Shown: positions 1-6,037 of the stretch, piece after piece | How positions within the stretch are numbered: position 1 is the stretch's first letter | Layout: each line of letters begins with the position of its first letter | Origin: Candidatus Methanophaga sp. GoMg3.2 | GTDB taxonomy: Archaea > Halobacteriota > Syntropharchaeia > Alkanophagales > Methanospirareceae | DNA length: 14,115 nucleotides | NCBI GenBank assembly: GCA_013180565.1 | Contig: QBUN01000421.1 | Coordinates: 13,052-27,166 of the forward strand | Direction of reading: 5' to 3' | Notes under the pieces: model-generated | Told to the model about the DNA's origin: nothing | Databases searched by the model: none | The model's input: the letters and a program-made list of their open reading frames with translations, nothing else | Program-made: the position numbers and the translations under genes

Positions 1-585
1 CCACTCGCTTCTTATCCTGAACTCTTACGAAGGGTGGGTTATGCACTCGGGAAAATAATCAAAGAGGAATGTAAAGCGGTAAATAAAGTGGTAGGCGTAG
101 CAATGACGGGAATACCCATTGCCTGCACCTTGCAGGGAGACTTACCCGCGCTATGGACTAGAAAGATAGGCGCTAGGTCCTTAGACGAATTCAAAAAAAA
201 CATTCGAAGTTATGGTGAACATAGATTGGTAGAGGGTGAGTTAGAAAATGGCGACCAGATAGCGGTTATTGATGATCTGGCGACAAAATTCGATTCCAAA
301 CTCGTTGCTATTGAGCAGATAAGATACGAAACGAAGAAAAGGGGTTTAAAAGTTGAATGTAATGAGGTGGTTGTTTTGTTAGACCGCGAGCAAGGAGCTG
401 CGGATGTGGCGAGACAGAATGGTATTTCTTTTCATTCGCTCATTCCATTTAAATCAAAGGGAGTAAAATGGCTAAAACCTTCACTATCCGAGATCGAATA
501 CGAGGTCATTACAGAATATCTACGCGACAATGACAAATATCAGGATACTGAAGTTCAAAGGGGCTTATATAAGTTGTGTTTTTAA
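1..585 (+). CDS. Orotate phosphoribosyltransferase-like protein (5' end cut by window edge)
   Basis: The reading frame is open from base 1 (the first codons read PLASYPELLRR), so the true start lies outside the window; the GTG at 34 is internal. The fold is the type I phosphoribosyltransferase fold: an N-terminal orotate-binding region, a GVAMTGIPIA strand-loop, a TRK segment where OPRTs have the PRPP-contacting lysine, the hood motif YGEHRLVEGEL, then the acidic PRPP-binding loop with adjacent Asp codons at 271-276. In the usual family this loop is followed by T-T-G-G-S; here it reads T-K-F-D-S-K. The activity would be joining orotate and PRPP to make OMP in pyrimidine synthesis, in the cytoplasm. 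The altered loop leaves open a paralogue with another role. It ends nine bases before the facing taw3 gene. The family call is firm, the exact substrate is not. Confidence 0.8.
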   Translation, partial: PLASYPELLRRVGYALGKIIKEECKAVNKVVGVAMTGIPIACTLQGDLPALWTRKIGARSLDEFKKNIRSYGEHRLVEGELENGDQIAVIDDLATKFDSKLVAIEQIRYETKKRGLKVECNEVVVLLDREQGAADVARQNGISFHSLIPFKSKGVKWLKPSLSEIEYEVITEYLRDNDKYQDTEVQRGLYKLCF

Positions 586-594
586 CCGGATAAC

Positions 595-1170
595 CTACTC
601 AAGCCCTTCCAATCCATAATAGAATCGTTTCAACTTCGCTTTACCTCTCATGAGCATGAAATTCGCCTTCTGTACAATATACGCTATATAGGTTTCACTG
701 CAAAATATCTCATTATCTTTACCCAGCGGCACATCCATTCTCTCCGTGCTCATTATCTCTACCATCACCTTTCCATTATCCTTTGAAATCGCTTTTATAC
801 CGCTGTATTTAAAGCCTGATTCGATCGCTATCCTTAACAATGTCTTCGCCTTCTCTAAACCTCTGCACGAGACGTGCAATATCGGTGACTGCGATATTAG
901 CCATAGCTCCCCTTTTTTTGGCGTCTTTATCGTTTCTGATACTTCTTCCTTCGTTACCGCGCGATGCCACTTGCCTATAAACTCCGCTTCCCTCTTCGCT
1001 CCTATCTCGGGAATGCAAATCAAAGCGACCCGTCCAGAGCAACTGCTAGTTGTATAAAAATTTTCGAGGCGGTTTAGCTTCTCTATTATCCCCTCTACTT
1101 CTTCATCTGCACCCATTATACGCAATCGCTCAAGCGCCTTCTTCTTCTGCTCTTCAAATATAGTCATCAT
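595..1170 (-). CDS. taw3: Taw3, tRNA-Phe wybutosine-synthesis N4-methyltransferase
   Basis: A 191-residue protein matching the TYW3/Taw3 family. The diagnostic segment is FYTTSSCSGRV at about residues 38-48, followed by the PILHVSCRGLEKAKTLL region and a C-terminal MDVPLG segment, all typical of the family. Taw3 uses S-adenosylmethionine to methylate N4 of the aminocarboxypropyl-demethylwyosine base at position 37 of tRNA-Phe, part of the wybutosine pathway that supports reading-frame maintenance. Length is normal. Two ATG codons stand side by side (1168-1170 and 1165-1167). A TATA-like box about 26 bases upstream puts transcription start at or next to the first ATG, so the mRNA is probably leaderless. 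The gene diverges from the Mrp-type operon and converges on the OPRT-like gene. Confidence 0.92.
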   Translation of the reverse strand: MMTIFEEQKKKALERLRIMGADEEVEGIIEKLNRLENFYTTSSCSGRVALICIPEIGAKREAEFIGKWHRAVTKEEVSETIKTPKKGELWLISQSPILHVSCRGLEKAKTLLRIAIESGFKYSGIKAISKDNGKVMVEIMSTERMDVPLGKDNEIFCSETYIAYIVQKANFMLMRGKAKLKRFYYGLEGLE

Positions 1171-1190
1171 TAAACAGAAAAATTCCGAAA

Positions 1191-1203
1191 CTTATTTATA
1201 TTA
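1191..1203 (-). promoter_or_regulatory. TATA-like promoter of taw3, possibly shared with the divergent Mrp operon
   Basis: On the minus strand the bases read TAATATAAATAAG, centred about 26 bases upstream of the taw3 ATG, the spacing expected for an archaeal TATA box driving a leaderless transcript. The box is nearly symmetric, so it could also serve the plus-strand operon starting at 1258 with a leader of roughly 35-40 bases. The plus-strand use is inference. Confidence 0.5.
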
Positions 1204-1257
1204 CCTCCTCGACTACCTATACGTAGAGGATAATACATAAGCCAAAAAGAGCGAAAA

Positions 1258-1545
1258 ATGATAGAACCAGAAGCAATGCTAACGATATTCATGGCGACTG
1301 CGCTGTTAATCGTAGTCACGATAATCATGGCCTTATACCGCGCTACTCTTGGTCCCGAGGTATACAATCGTGTGGCGGCGGTGAATGTGATAGGGACAAA
1401 AACAATCGTTCTCTTAGTGATTATAGGCTATATATTCGAACGGCCTCTGTTCTTTGACATTTCTCTTCTTTATGCTCTGTTAAATTTCATCGGTACATTA
1501 GCATTCGCGAAATATTTAGAGAGGGGTGAAGTATGGTCGAGCTAA
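1258..1545 (+). CDS. mrpF: Mrp/Mbh-type cation antiporter subunit F
   Basis: A 95-residue protein with three hydrophobic helices (about residues 7-27, 38-57 and 65-84). The family signature is the cytoplasmic loop ALYRATLGPEVYNRVAAVNVIGTK after helix 1, and the end reads DISLLYALLNFIGTLAFAKYLERG, as in MrpF/MnhF/MbhB. MrpF is a small membrane subunit of the multisubunit Na+/H+ antiporter and of the related antiporter module of membrane-bound hydrogenases. It is the first gene of a seven-gene run; the start has only a weak purine-rich ribosome binding site (GAGCG). It overlaps the next gene by 13 bases. Confidence 0.9.
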   Translation: MIEPEAMLTIFMATALLIVVTIIMALYRATLGPEVYNRVAAVNVIGTKTIVLLVIIGYIFERPLFFDISLLYALLNFIGTLAFAKYLERGEVWSS

Positions 1546-1892
1546 TCGAGATGATTCTACTACCAATTGTGGTATTATTTCTGGCTGCTGGCGTATTCTT
1601 TATGCTTGCAGGTGCAATAGGGTTACTGAGATTGCCCGACTTTTACACGCGGCTTCATGCGACCGGGAAGTGTGACACGCTAGGTGAAGTCCTTATAATT
1701 ACTGGGTTGCTGTTATATGATATTTACTATTATAGCCCGGGAGCGGAACTCTCGGTGCAACTTGTACCAGTGAAGCTGCTGTTCCTAATTGCTTTCATTT
1801 TCCTCGCCAATCCAACGGCGACACATGCGATAATGAAAGCGGCTTATAATACCGGTGTGAAGCCATGGAAGAAAGGGGATAGGAGGATGTGA
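1533..1892 (+). CDS. mrpG: Mrp/Mbh-type cation antiporter subunit G
   Basis: A 119-residue membrane protein with three predicted helices (about residues 8-30, 44-63 and 78-96). The signature GAIGLLRLPDFYTRLHATGKCDTLG at about 27-51 is the classic MrpG/MnhG/MbhC motif; a late helix with FIFLANPTATHAIMKAA also fits the family. The start ATG lies inside the end of mrpF behind a GAGGGGTGA ribosome binding site. Its last codons (GGATAGGAGGATG) contain the ribosome binding site for mrpE. Expected role: small structural subunit of the cation/proton antiporter module, near the E and F subunits. Confidence 0.92.
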   Translation: MVELIEMILLPIVVLFLAAGVFFMLAGAIGLLRLPDFYTRLHATGKCDTLGEVLIITGLLLYDIYYYSPGAELSVQLVPVKLLFLIAFIFLANPTATHAIMKAAYNTGVKPWKKGDRRM

Positions 1893-1894
1893 AG

Positions 1895-2413
1895 ATGGGC
1901 GAAAAGAGTAGTGCCAAATCAGGAAAAGGATTTGGGATATTCGTAACGTTTTGTGCCATGTTTCTGTTCTGGCTACTTCTATCAGGAATGCTCGATCCCA
2001 TTCACGTCGGAGCGGGCATAATCTGCAGTGCAATTATCGCTTTTGTTTCCTATGACTTGCTGGTGACGCAAAAGTGGGATAAGGTGCTCCGGAAATCCGG
2101 TAAATTCATCATGTATGTCGTGTGGGAGTTGTGGCAGATACTACTGGCGAATTTCGATGTTGCATATCGAGTTCTACACCCGAAGATGCCGATAGACCCT
2201 TTAATAATAGAATTTGATACGTCTTTGAGGAGCGATCTCGCTATTGTTACCTTAGCTAATTCCATCACCCTGACTCCGGGAACGATAACGATAAATATAG
2301 ATCAGGAGAAGGGCAGGTTTCAGGTGCATGCAATAGCGCATAAGCCCGCGGATGCGCTATTAGTGGACAAGACGATGCAGGAGAAGGTAGCTAAGGTGTT
2401 TATGGAAGAGTGA
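1895..2413 (+). CDS. mrpE: Mrp/Mbh-type cation antiporter subunit E
   Basis: About 172 residues. Two N-terminal hydrophobic helices and a third near residues 65-80 precede a soluble C-terminal domain. The conserved block runs from FDTSLRSDLAIVTLANSIT to LTPGTITINID, followed by FQVHAIA, which is the MrpE/MnhE family signature. I place the start at ATG 1895 because AGGAGG at 1881-1886 gives an eight-base spacer. The alternative GTG at 1889 would leave only two bases, although it overlaps the mrpG stop. MrpE sits between the membrane arms in known Mrp structures and is needed for assembly. It belongs to the same operon as its neighbours. Confidence 0.9.
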   Translation: MGEKSSAKSGKGFGIFVTFCAMFLFWLLLSGMLDPIHVGAGIICSAIIAFVSYDLLVTQKWDKVLRKSGKFIMYVVWELWQILLANFDVAYRVLHPKMPIDPLIIEFDTSLRSDLAIVTLANSITLTPGTITINIDQEKGRFQVHAIAHKPADALLVDKTMQEKVAKVFMEE

Positions 2414-2423
2414 TAAAAAGAAA

Positions 2424-2669
2424 ATGATATGGCAGCTTGATCTCACACTGTTGTTTCTGATTGTGATAATCGCGATAGCAGCGATAACAGTGAGAGACCT
2501 TTTGAGTGCAATTATGCTCTTATGTGCTTATAGTTTCCTGATGGCTGTGGTTTGGGTGGAGATGCATTCAGTGGATGTTGCATTTACAGAGGCTGCTGTT
2601 GGCGCAGGGGCAACCACGGCATTTTTAATCGCCGCATTATCCAGGACGAAGAGGTGGGAGAAGAAATGA
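2424..2669 (+). CDS. MbhD-like (DUF4040) hydrogenase/antiporter membrane subunit
   Basis: An 81-residue hydrophobic protein with about three helices. The segment RDLLSAIMLLCAYSFLMAVVWVEMHSVDVAFTEAAVGAGATTAFLIAAL is the hallmark of the DUF4040 domain, which occurs as MbhD/MbxD in membrane-bound hydrogenase-type complexes and as an internal part of MrpA in bacterial Mrp. The conserved VDVAFTEAAVGAG contains the acidic residue proposed for ion translocation in this family. Here it is a separate gene, as in Mbh clusters, rather than fused to a large MrpA. It starts 10 bases after mrpE and overlaps the next gene by ATGA. Confidence 0.85.
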   Translation: MIWQLDLTLLFLIVIIAIAAITVRDLLSAIMLLCAYSFLMAVVWVEMHSVDVAFTEAAVGAGATTAFLIAALSRTKRWEKK

Positions 2670-3199
2670 AGTCAATGTCTATAGCGGCACTGCTATTTGT
2701 ACTCTTTTTAGGCGCTCTTTTCGTATATGTGGCTGAGGATATACCCGCTTTTGGCGATGCAAATTCCGCACCTAACCGATATGTTTGGCTGTTCGATGTG
2801 GATGCCGAGGGTATAGAGGATGATTTGAACCAGGGCAATATTCCTGCGAGTTTAGGTGATAAATTAGAAGGGCGTGGGTTTCCGTTACCTTCCGGGGTAG
2901 CGAAGCTAAAAGAAGGAGAATGGGATGCAGTTATCATTCCTGAGGAGAAGCATTACTATCCAAAGGAGCAGAAATATTACTTTATTGAGAAAAAAGGGGA
3001 TAAACTGGATGTTTACCGGTATTCGCTTTACATTAGGTTTGTAGAGGAAGGAGAGCATGAGACGGAAGTGCCGAATATGGTAACTTATATTCTTGCCGAT
3101 TACAGGGGCTATGATACACTTGGTGAAACCACCGTCATATTCACTGCCGGTGTGGCTGTCTTATTATTACTGAGGAGGAAGGAAAAGAGACCTGAATGA
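2666..3199 (+). CDS. MbhE-like membrane subunit with a large inserted domain
   Basis: A 177-residue protein starting at ATG 2666, which overlaps the preceding stop as ATGA behind an AGGTGGGAG ribosome binding site; a longer frame from 2552 is a shadow of the MbhD-like gene. Helix 1 (about 5-23) leads to DIPAFGDANSAPNRYV. The family-typical end, EVPNMVTYILADYRGYDTLGE followed by helix 2 (about 153-169), is intact from residue 134. Between them lie roughly 80 residues (38-118) that I do not recognise; ordinary MbhE proteins go straight across this point and are about 90-110 residues long. The insert is hydrophilic, rich in Glu, Lys and Tyr, and would lie outside the membrane between the two helices. 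The family call is strong, the insert's role unknown. Confidence 0.82.
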   Translation: MKSMSIAALLFVLFLGALFVYVAEDIPAFGDANSAPNRYVWLFDVDAEGIEDDLNQGNIPASLGDKLEGRGFPLPSGVAKLKEGEWDAVIIPEEKHYYPKEQKYYFIEKKGDKLDVYRYSLYIRFVEEGEHETEVPNMVTYILADYRGYDTLGETTVIFTAGVAVLLLLRRKEKRPE

Positions 3200-3264
3200 G
3201 CAATGCAAATACGTAAAGAGCCATTAATTATTCTCAATTCTTTGTTTTGGAGGCAAAATGCACG

Positions 3265-3756
3265 ATGAATTCGAAGACTAGTGGTATGGGTGAAGGTAAA
3301 GGAGGGGATGTCGTTGTAGAGACAGTGGCAAGGCTAATGGTGCCATTTATCCAGTTATTTGGGTTATATGTGATTATACATGGTGCCGGTGGGCCTGGGG
3401 GCGGATTCCAAGGCGGAGTTATAATCGCCTCGTCATTTATCTTATATGTTATCGCTTTTGGTATTGTTAAAGCGGGTAACCGATTCTCAGAGGCAAAAAA
3501 TACCATGCTGTTCAGTACTGGCGTGTATCTCTACGCTGGTGTAGGATTGCTATGTATAATCTGCGGTCTTGCTTTTTCTGCGCAGTTTCTCAATTATGGT
3601 TTCATACCATTAACACACCATTTTGAGGAGAACCGAGCTTTGGGTATGGACCTCGTAGAAATAGGAATCGGGATAACCGTGATGGCAGTAATCACATCTA
3701 TATTCTTTAACCTTGTGTGGAAGCGAGAGGGAGAAGAAGTGGAGGGAGAAGACTAA
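3265..3756 (+). CDS. mrpB: Mrp/Mbh-type cation antiporter subunit B (MbhF-like)
   Basis: About 163 residues with four predicted helices. The sequence VVVETVARLMVPFIQLFGLYVIIHGAGGPGGGFQGGVIIASSFILYVIAFG is the MrpB/MnhB signature with its glycine-rich GPGGGFQGG turn. Start choice: GGAGG at 3249-3253 serves ATG 3265 with an 11-base spacer. A TTG at 3247 would lie before the ribosome binding site, and ATG 3286 is a possible shorter start. A 65-base gap separates it from the MbhE-like gene, the only sizeable gap in the module. Expected role: membrane subunit of the cation/proton antiporter module. Confidence 0.88.
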   Translation: MNSKTSGMGEGKGGDVVVETVARLMVPFIQLFGLYVIIHGAGGPGGGFQGGVIIASSFILYVIAFGIVKAGNRFSEAKNTMLFSTGVYLYAGVGLLCIICGLAFSAQFLNYGFIPLTHHFEENRALGMDLVEIGIGITVMAVITSIFFNLVWKREGEEVEGED

Positions 3757-3758
3757 AA

Positions 3759-4139
3759 ATGATGGAATGGTTAATCGGAGAAGTATTTGATAAATATAAT
3801 TACTGGATTTCCATTGTGCTTATGCTCATTGGGTTCTATGCGATGATTGCAAAGGACAATCTGATAAAGAAGATCATCGGGTTGAACATATTTCAGACTG
3901 CTATATTCCTATTCTACATATCGCTGGGCGATATAACAGGTGGAACCGAGCCAATCGTGATTGAAGGTCAAGATGTTTTATATGTGAATCCTTTACCTCA
4001 TGTGCTTATCCTGACAGCGATAGTGGTAGGACTCGCCACAACTGCAGTCGCGCTCGCTCTCGTAATAAGGATGTATGAGGCATACGGTACGATAGAAGAA
4101 TCGGAGATAATAGAGAAGGAGCGAGAAGCGGGGATGTAA
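3759..4139 (+). CDS. mrpC: Mrp/Mbh-type cation antiporter subunit C (NuoK-like)
   Basis: About 126 residues with three helices. It contains [26 protein letters not shown] and, after a loop, [35 protein letters not shown], both diagnostic of MrpC/MnhC/MbhG, the homologue of NuoK of complex I. Two adjacent ATGs (3759, 3762) follow the mrpB stop by two bases; GGAGGGAG inside the mrpB end is the ribosome binding site. In Mrp and Mbh operons the next gene is normally the large MrpD/MbhH antiporter-like subunit. Here the operon ends instead, and trpB2 follows with its own promoter. Confidence 0.9.
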   Translation: MMEWLIGEVFDKYNYWISIVLMLIGFYAMIAKDNLIKKIIGLNIFQTAIFLFYISLGDITGGTEPIVIEGQDVLYVNPLPHVLILTAIVVGLATTAVALALVIRMYEAYGTIEESEIIEKEREAGM

Positions 4140-4148
4140 ACAAAATAC

Positions 4149-4157
4149 TATATATTT
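4149..4157 (+). promoter_or_regulatory. TATA box of trpB2
   Basis: TATATATTT in an AT-rich stretch between mrpC and trpB2. Counting about 26 bases gives a transcription start near 4179-4182. That leaves a short leader carrying GAGGAG (4191-4196) ahead of ATG 4208 and excludes the upstream ATG at 4169 as start. Confidence 0.6.
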
Positions 4158-4207
4158 TATTTGCATTTATGCTGCTTTTGCAAAAAGAGAGAGGAGAAAA
4201 AGAGAAA

Positions 4208-5563
4208 ATGAACGAGAAGATATTGCTTGACGAAGAAGAGATCCCGAAGGCATGGTATAACATACAGGCGGACCTGCCTTCACCATTGGACCCGCCGATA
4301 AATCCTGCGACTATGGAGCCAATAAAGCCCGAGGATTTGGCGCCTATTTTCCCAATGGAATTGATAAAGCAGGAAATGAGTACAGAGCGATGGATCCCGA
4401 TACCAGAGGAGGTAAGAGATATTTACCGGCTATGGCGCCCCTCGCCGTTGTATAGGGCTCTTCGGTTAGAGAAGAAATTGAAGACGCCTGCGAGGATTTA
4501 TTATAAATGGGAAGGCGTTAGCCCGCCCGGCAGTCACAAGCCAAACACGGCAATTGCACAGGCCTATTATAATATGAAGGAGGGTATAGAACGGATAGCC
4601 ACGGAAACGGGAGCGGGTCAGTGGGGTTCCGCACTTGCATTTGGTACTATGCTGTTCGGCTTGAAGTGCACGGTATATATGGTTGGTGCAAGTTACGATC
4701 GTAAACCATACAGGAAGGTAATGATGGAGATGTGGAATGCCGAGTTGTACAGAAGCCCAAGCAAGAACACGAAATTTGGAAGGAAACTATTAGAAGAGGA
4801 TCCTGACACACCAGGTAGTTTAGGTATTGCTATTTCAGAAGGAGTAGAGGATGCCGCGACACACGAGGATACGCATTACGCCTTGGGTTCTGTTTTAAAT
4901 CACGTTCTGTTACATCAATCAGTAATAGGATTAGAGGCGAAGAAGGCATTTGAGCAGATAGATGAATATCCGGATGTGATATACGGATGTGTAGGCGGCG
5001 GCAGTAATTTCTTTGGCTCTTGTTCCCCCTTCGTAGCCGATAAAATACGGGGCGATAAGCCAGACTTAAAAGTAGTCGGATGTGAGCCAATGGCATGCCC
5101 AACACTGACGAAGGGGCTGTATCTATATGATTTCGGTGACTGTGCAGAGATGACACCTCTGTTGAAGATGTTCACGTTAGGGCATACGTTTGTCCCACCA
5201 CCGATTCATGCAGGTGGGTTGAGATATCATGGTGATGCACCCTTACTGTGCAAGTTAGTTAAGGACGGCTGGATAGATGCAGTGGCATATCATCAAAACG
5301 AGGTATTCAAAGCAGCGAAATTATTTGCCGAGACGGAAGGGATAATAATAGCACCTGAGACGGCACACGAAGTGAATGCAGTGATAAAGGAAGCGTTGAG
5401 ATGTAAAGAAGAGGGCAAAGAGGAAGTGATATTCTTCAATAACAGCGGTCACGGGCATTTCGACATGGGGTCATACGATGTTTTTCTTAGAGGAAAACTG
5501 GTGGATTACGAGTATCCTGCGGAGTTGGTGAAGCAGTCGTTGGCTAAAGTGCCGAAGGTGTAA
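4208..5563 (+). CDS. trpB2: Tryptophan synthase beta chain, TrpB2 type
   Basis: A 451-residue PLP enzyme. The PLP lysine is K111 in [10 protein letters not shown], followed by the substrate loop [16 protein letters not shown] and the phosphate-binding [11 protein letters not shown]. The [14 protein letters not shown] segment and the long N-terminal extension ([11 protein letters not shown]) are typical of the TrpB2 branch and absent from ordinary TrpB1. TrpB2 joins indole and L-serine to tryptophan, but many act alone or have been proposed to work mainly on serine; no trpA lies in this window. I start at ATG 4208 because a GAGGAG site precedes it and the mapped TATA box lies between 4169 and it. 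It is apparently monocistronic, with its own promoter and a T-rich terminator. Confidence 0.93.
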   Translation: MNEKILLDEEEIPKAWYNIQADLPSPLDPPINPATMEPIKPEDLAPIFPMELIKQEMSTERWIPIPEEVRDIYRLWRPSPLYRALRLEKKLKTPARIYYKWEGVSPPGSHKPNTAIAQAYYNMKEGIERIATETGAGQWGSALAFGTMLFGLKCTVYMVGASYDRKPYRKVMMEMWNAELYRSPSKNTKFGRKLLEEDPDTPGSLGIAISEGVEDAATHEDTHYALGSVLNHVLLHQSVIGLEAKKAFEQIDEYPDVIYGCVGGGSNFFGSCSPFVADKIRGDKPDLKVVGCEPMACPTLTKGLYLYDFGDCAEMTPLLKMFTLGHTFVPPPIHAGGLRYHGDAPLLCKLVKDGWIDAVAYHQNEVFKAAKLFAETEGIIIAPETAHEVNAVIKEALRCKEEGKEEVIFFNNSGHGHFDMGSYDVFLRGKLVDYEYPAELVKQSLAKVPKV

Positions 5564-5568
5564 ATAAC

Positions 5569-5593
5569 CCCTTTTTTCTTTTCCTTTTTTTTG
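5569..5593 (+). terminator. T-rich archaeal terminator after trpB2
   Basis: Six bases after the trpB2 stop come CCCC and then two long T runs broken by short C-containing bits (5572-5592). Archaeal transcription ends at such T tracts on the coding strand without needing a hairpin. No stable stem is seen. Confidence 0.6.
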
Positions 5594-5650
5594 AAAGTTC
5601 ATATCAATAGGCGGCAATTTTGATTCTACGCATATAAAAAGAGAGCGAAA

Positions 5651-6037
5651 ATGGAAGAGGAAAGCGGATTGTGGATAGAAGAGAAGGTATTAGATAGGGA
5701 TATCGCAGTATTCGAAGCAGGCGTCAAAGTAGGTGCTCTATACCATCAGTTTATAGGCACCCCCGTGGGTACGGAAACAGTAGAAGTGTTAGAGACTGCA
5801 ATCGAGAGAAGCGTATCACTTCAGCCGTGGGTAAGCAGCGTGGAAGTGGAAATAGATAGAGAGAAGGTACGGGAGAACGAGAATGAGTTCAGATATTGTG
5901 AGTTACGTGGTGAAATGCTGGACGTTAATGTCGTTGTCAGGTATGAAGAAGTGGAAGTGCATGCGCGGGTGAAATACGAAGAGGATATGGGTTATCCCAT
6001 GATGCGTGTAGAAAGGGTAAAAGTACTCATGAAGTAG
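5651..6037 (+). CDS. mptD: Dihydroneopterin aldolase, archaeal MptD type
   Basis: A 128-residue protein of the DUF372/MptD family. The core AVFEAGVKVGALYHQFIGTPV (residues 19-39) followed by LETAIERSVSLQPWVSSVEVEID is the family signature. E22 and H32 keep the ten-residue spacing of the Glu/His pair implicated in catalysis in the Methanocaldococcus enzyme (from memory). The reaction cleaves 7,8-dihydroneopterin to 6-hydroxymethyl-dihydropterin and glycolaldehyde in methanopterin synthesis, which points to a methanogen-type C1 metabolism. The start has a GAGAGCG site; a TATA-like ATATAAAA at 5632-5639 is too close to the ATG to be its promoter at normal spacing. Its end overlaps the end of the convergent pyrophosphatase gene by 11 bases. 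Confidence 0.88.
   Translation: MEEESGLWIEEKVLDRDIAVFEAGVKVGALYHQFIGTPVGTETVEVLETAIERSVSLQPWVSSVEVEIDREKVRENENEFRYCELRGEMLDVNVVVRYEEVEVHARVKYEEDMGYPMMRVERVKVLMK

Noticed and set aside
2552..2665. Longer start of the MbhE-like gene at 2552
   Set aside because: It runs through the conserved MbhD-like gene in another frame; ATG 2666 overlaps the stop as ATGA and has a ribosome binding site.
4169..4207. ATG 4169 as the trpB2 start
   Set aside because: It lies before the inferred transcription start and lacks a ribosome binding site; ATG 4208 has both.
5632..5639. ATATAAAA as the mptD promoter
   Set aside because: It is only about 12-19 bases before the ATG, so normal spacing would begin the mRNA inside the gene.
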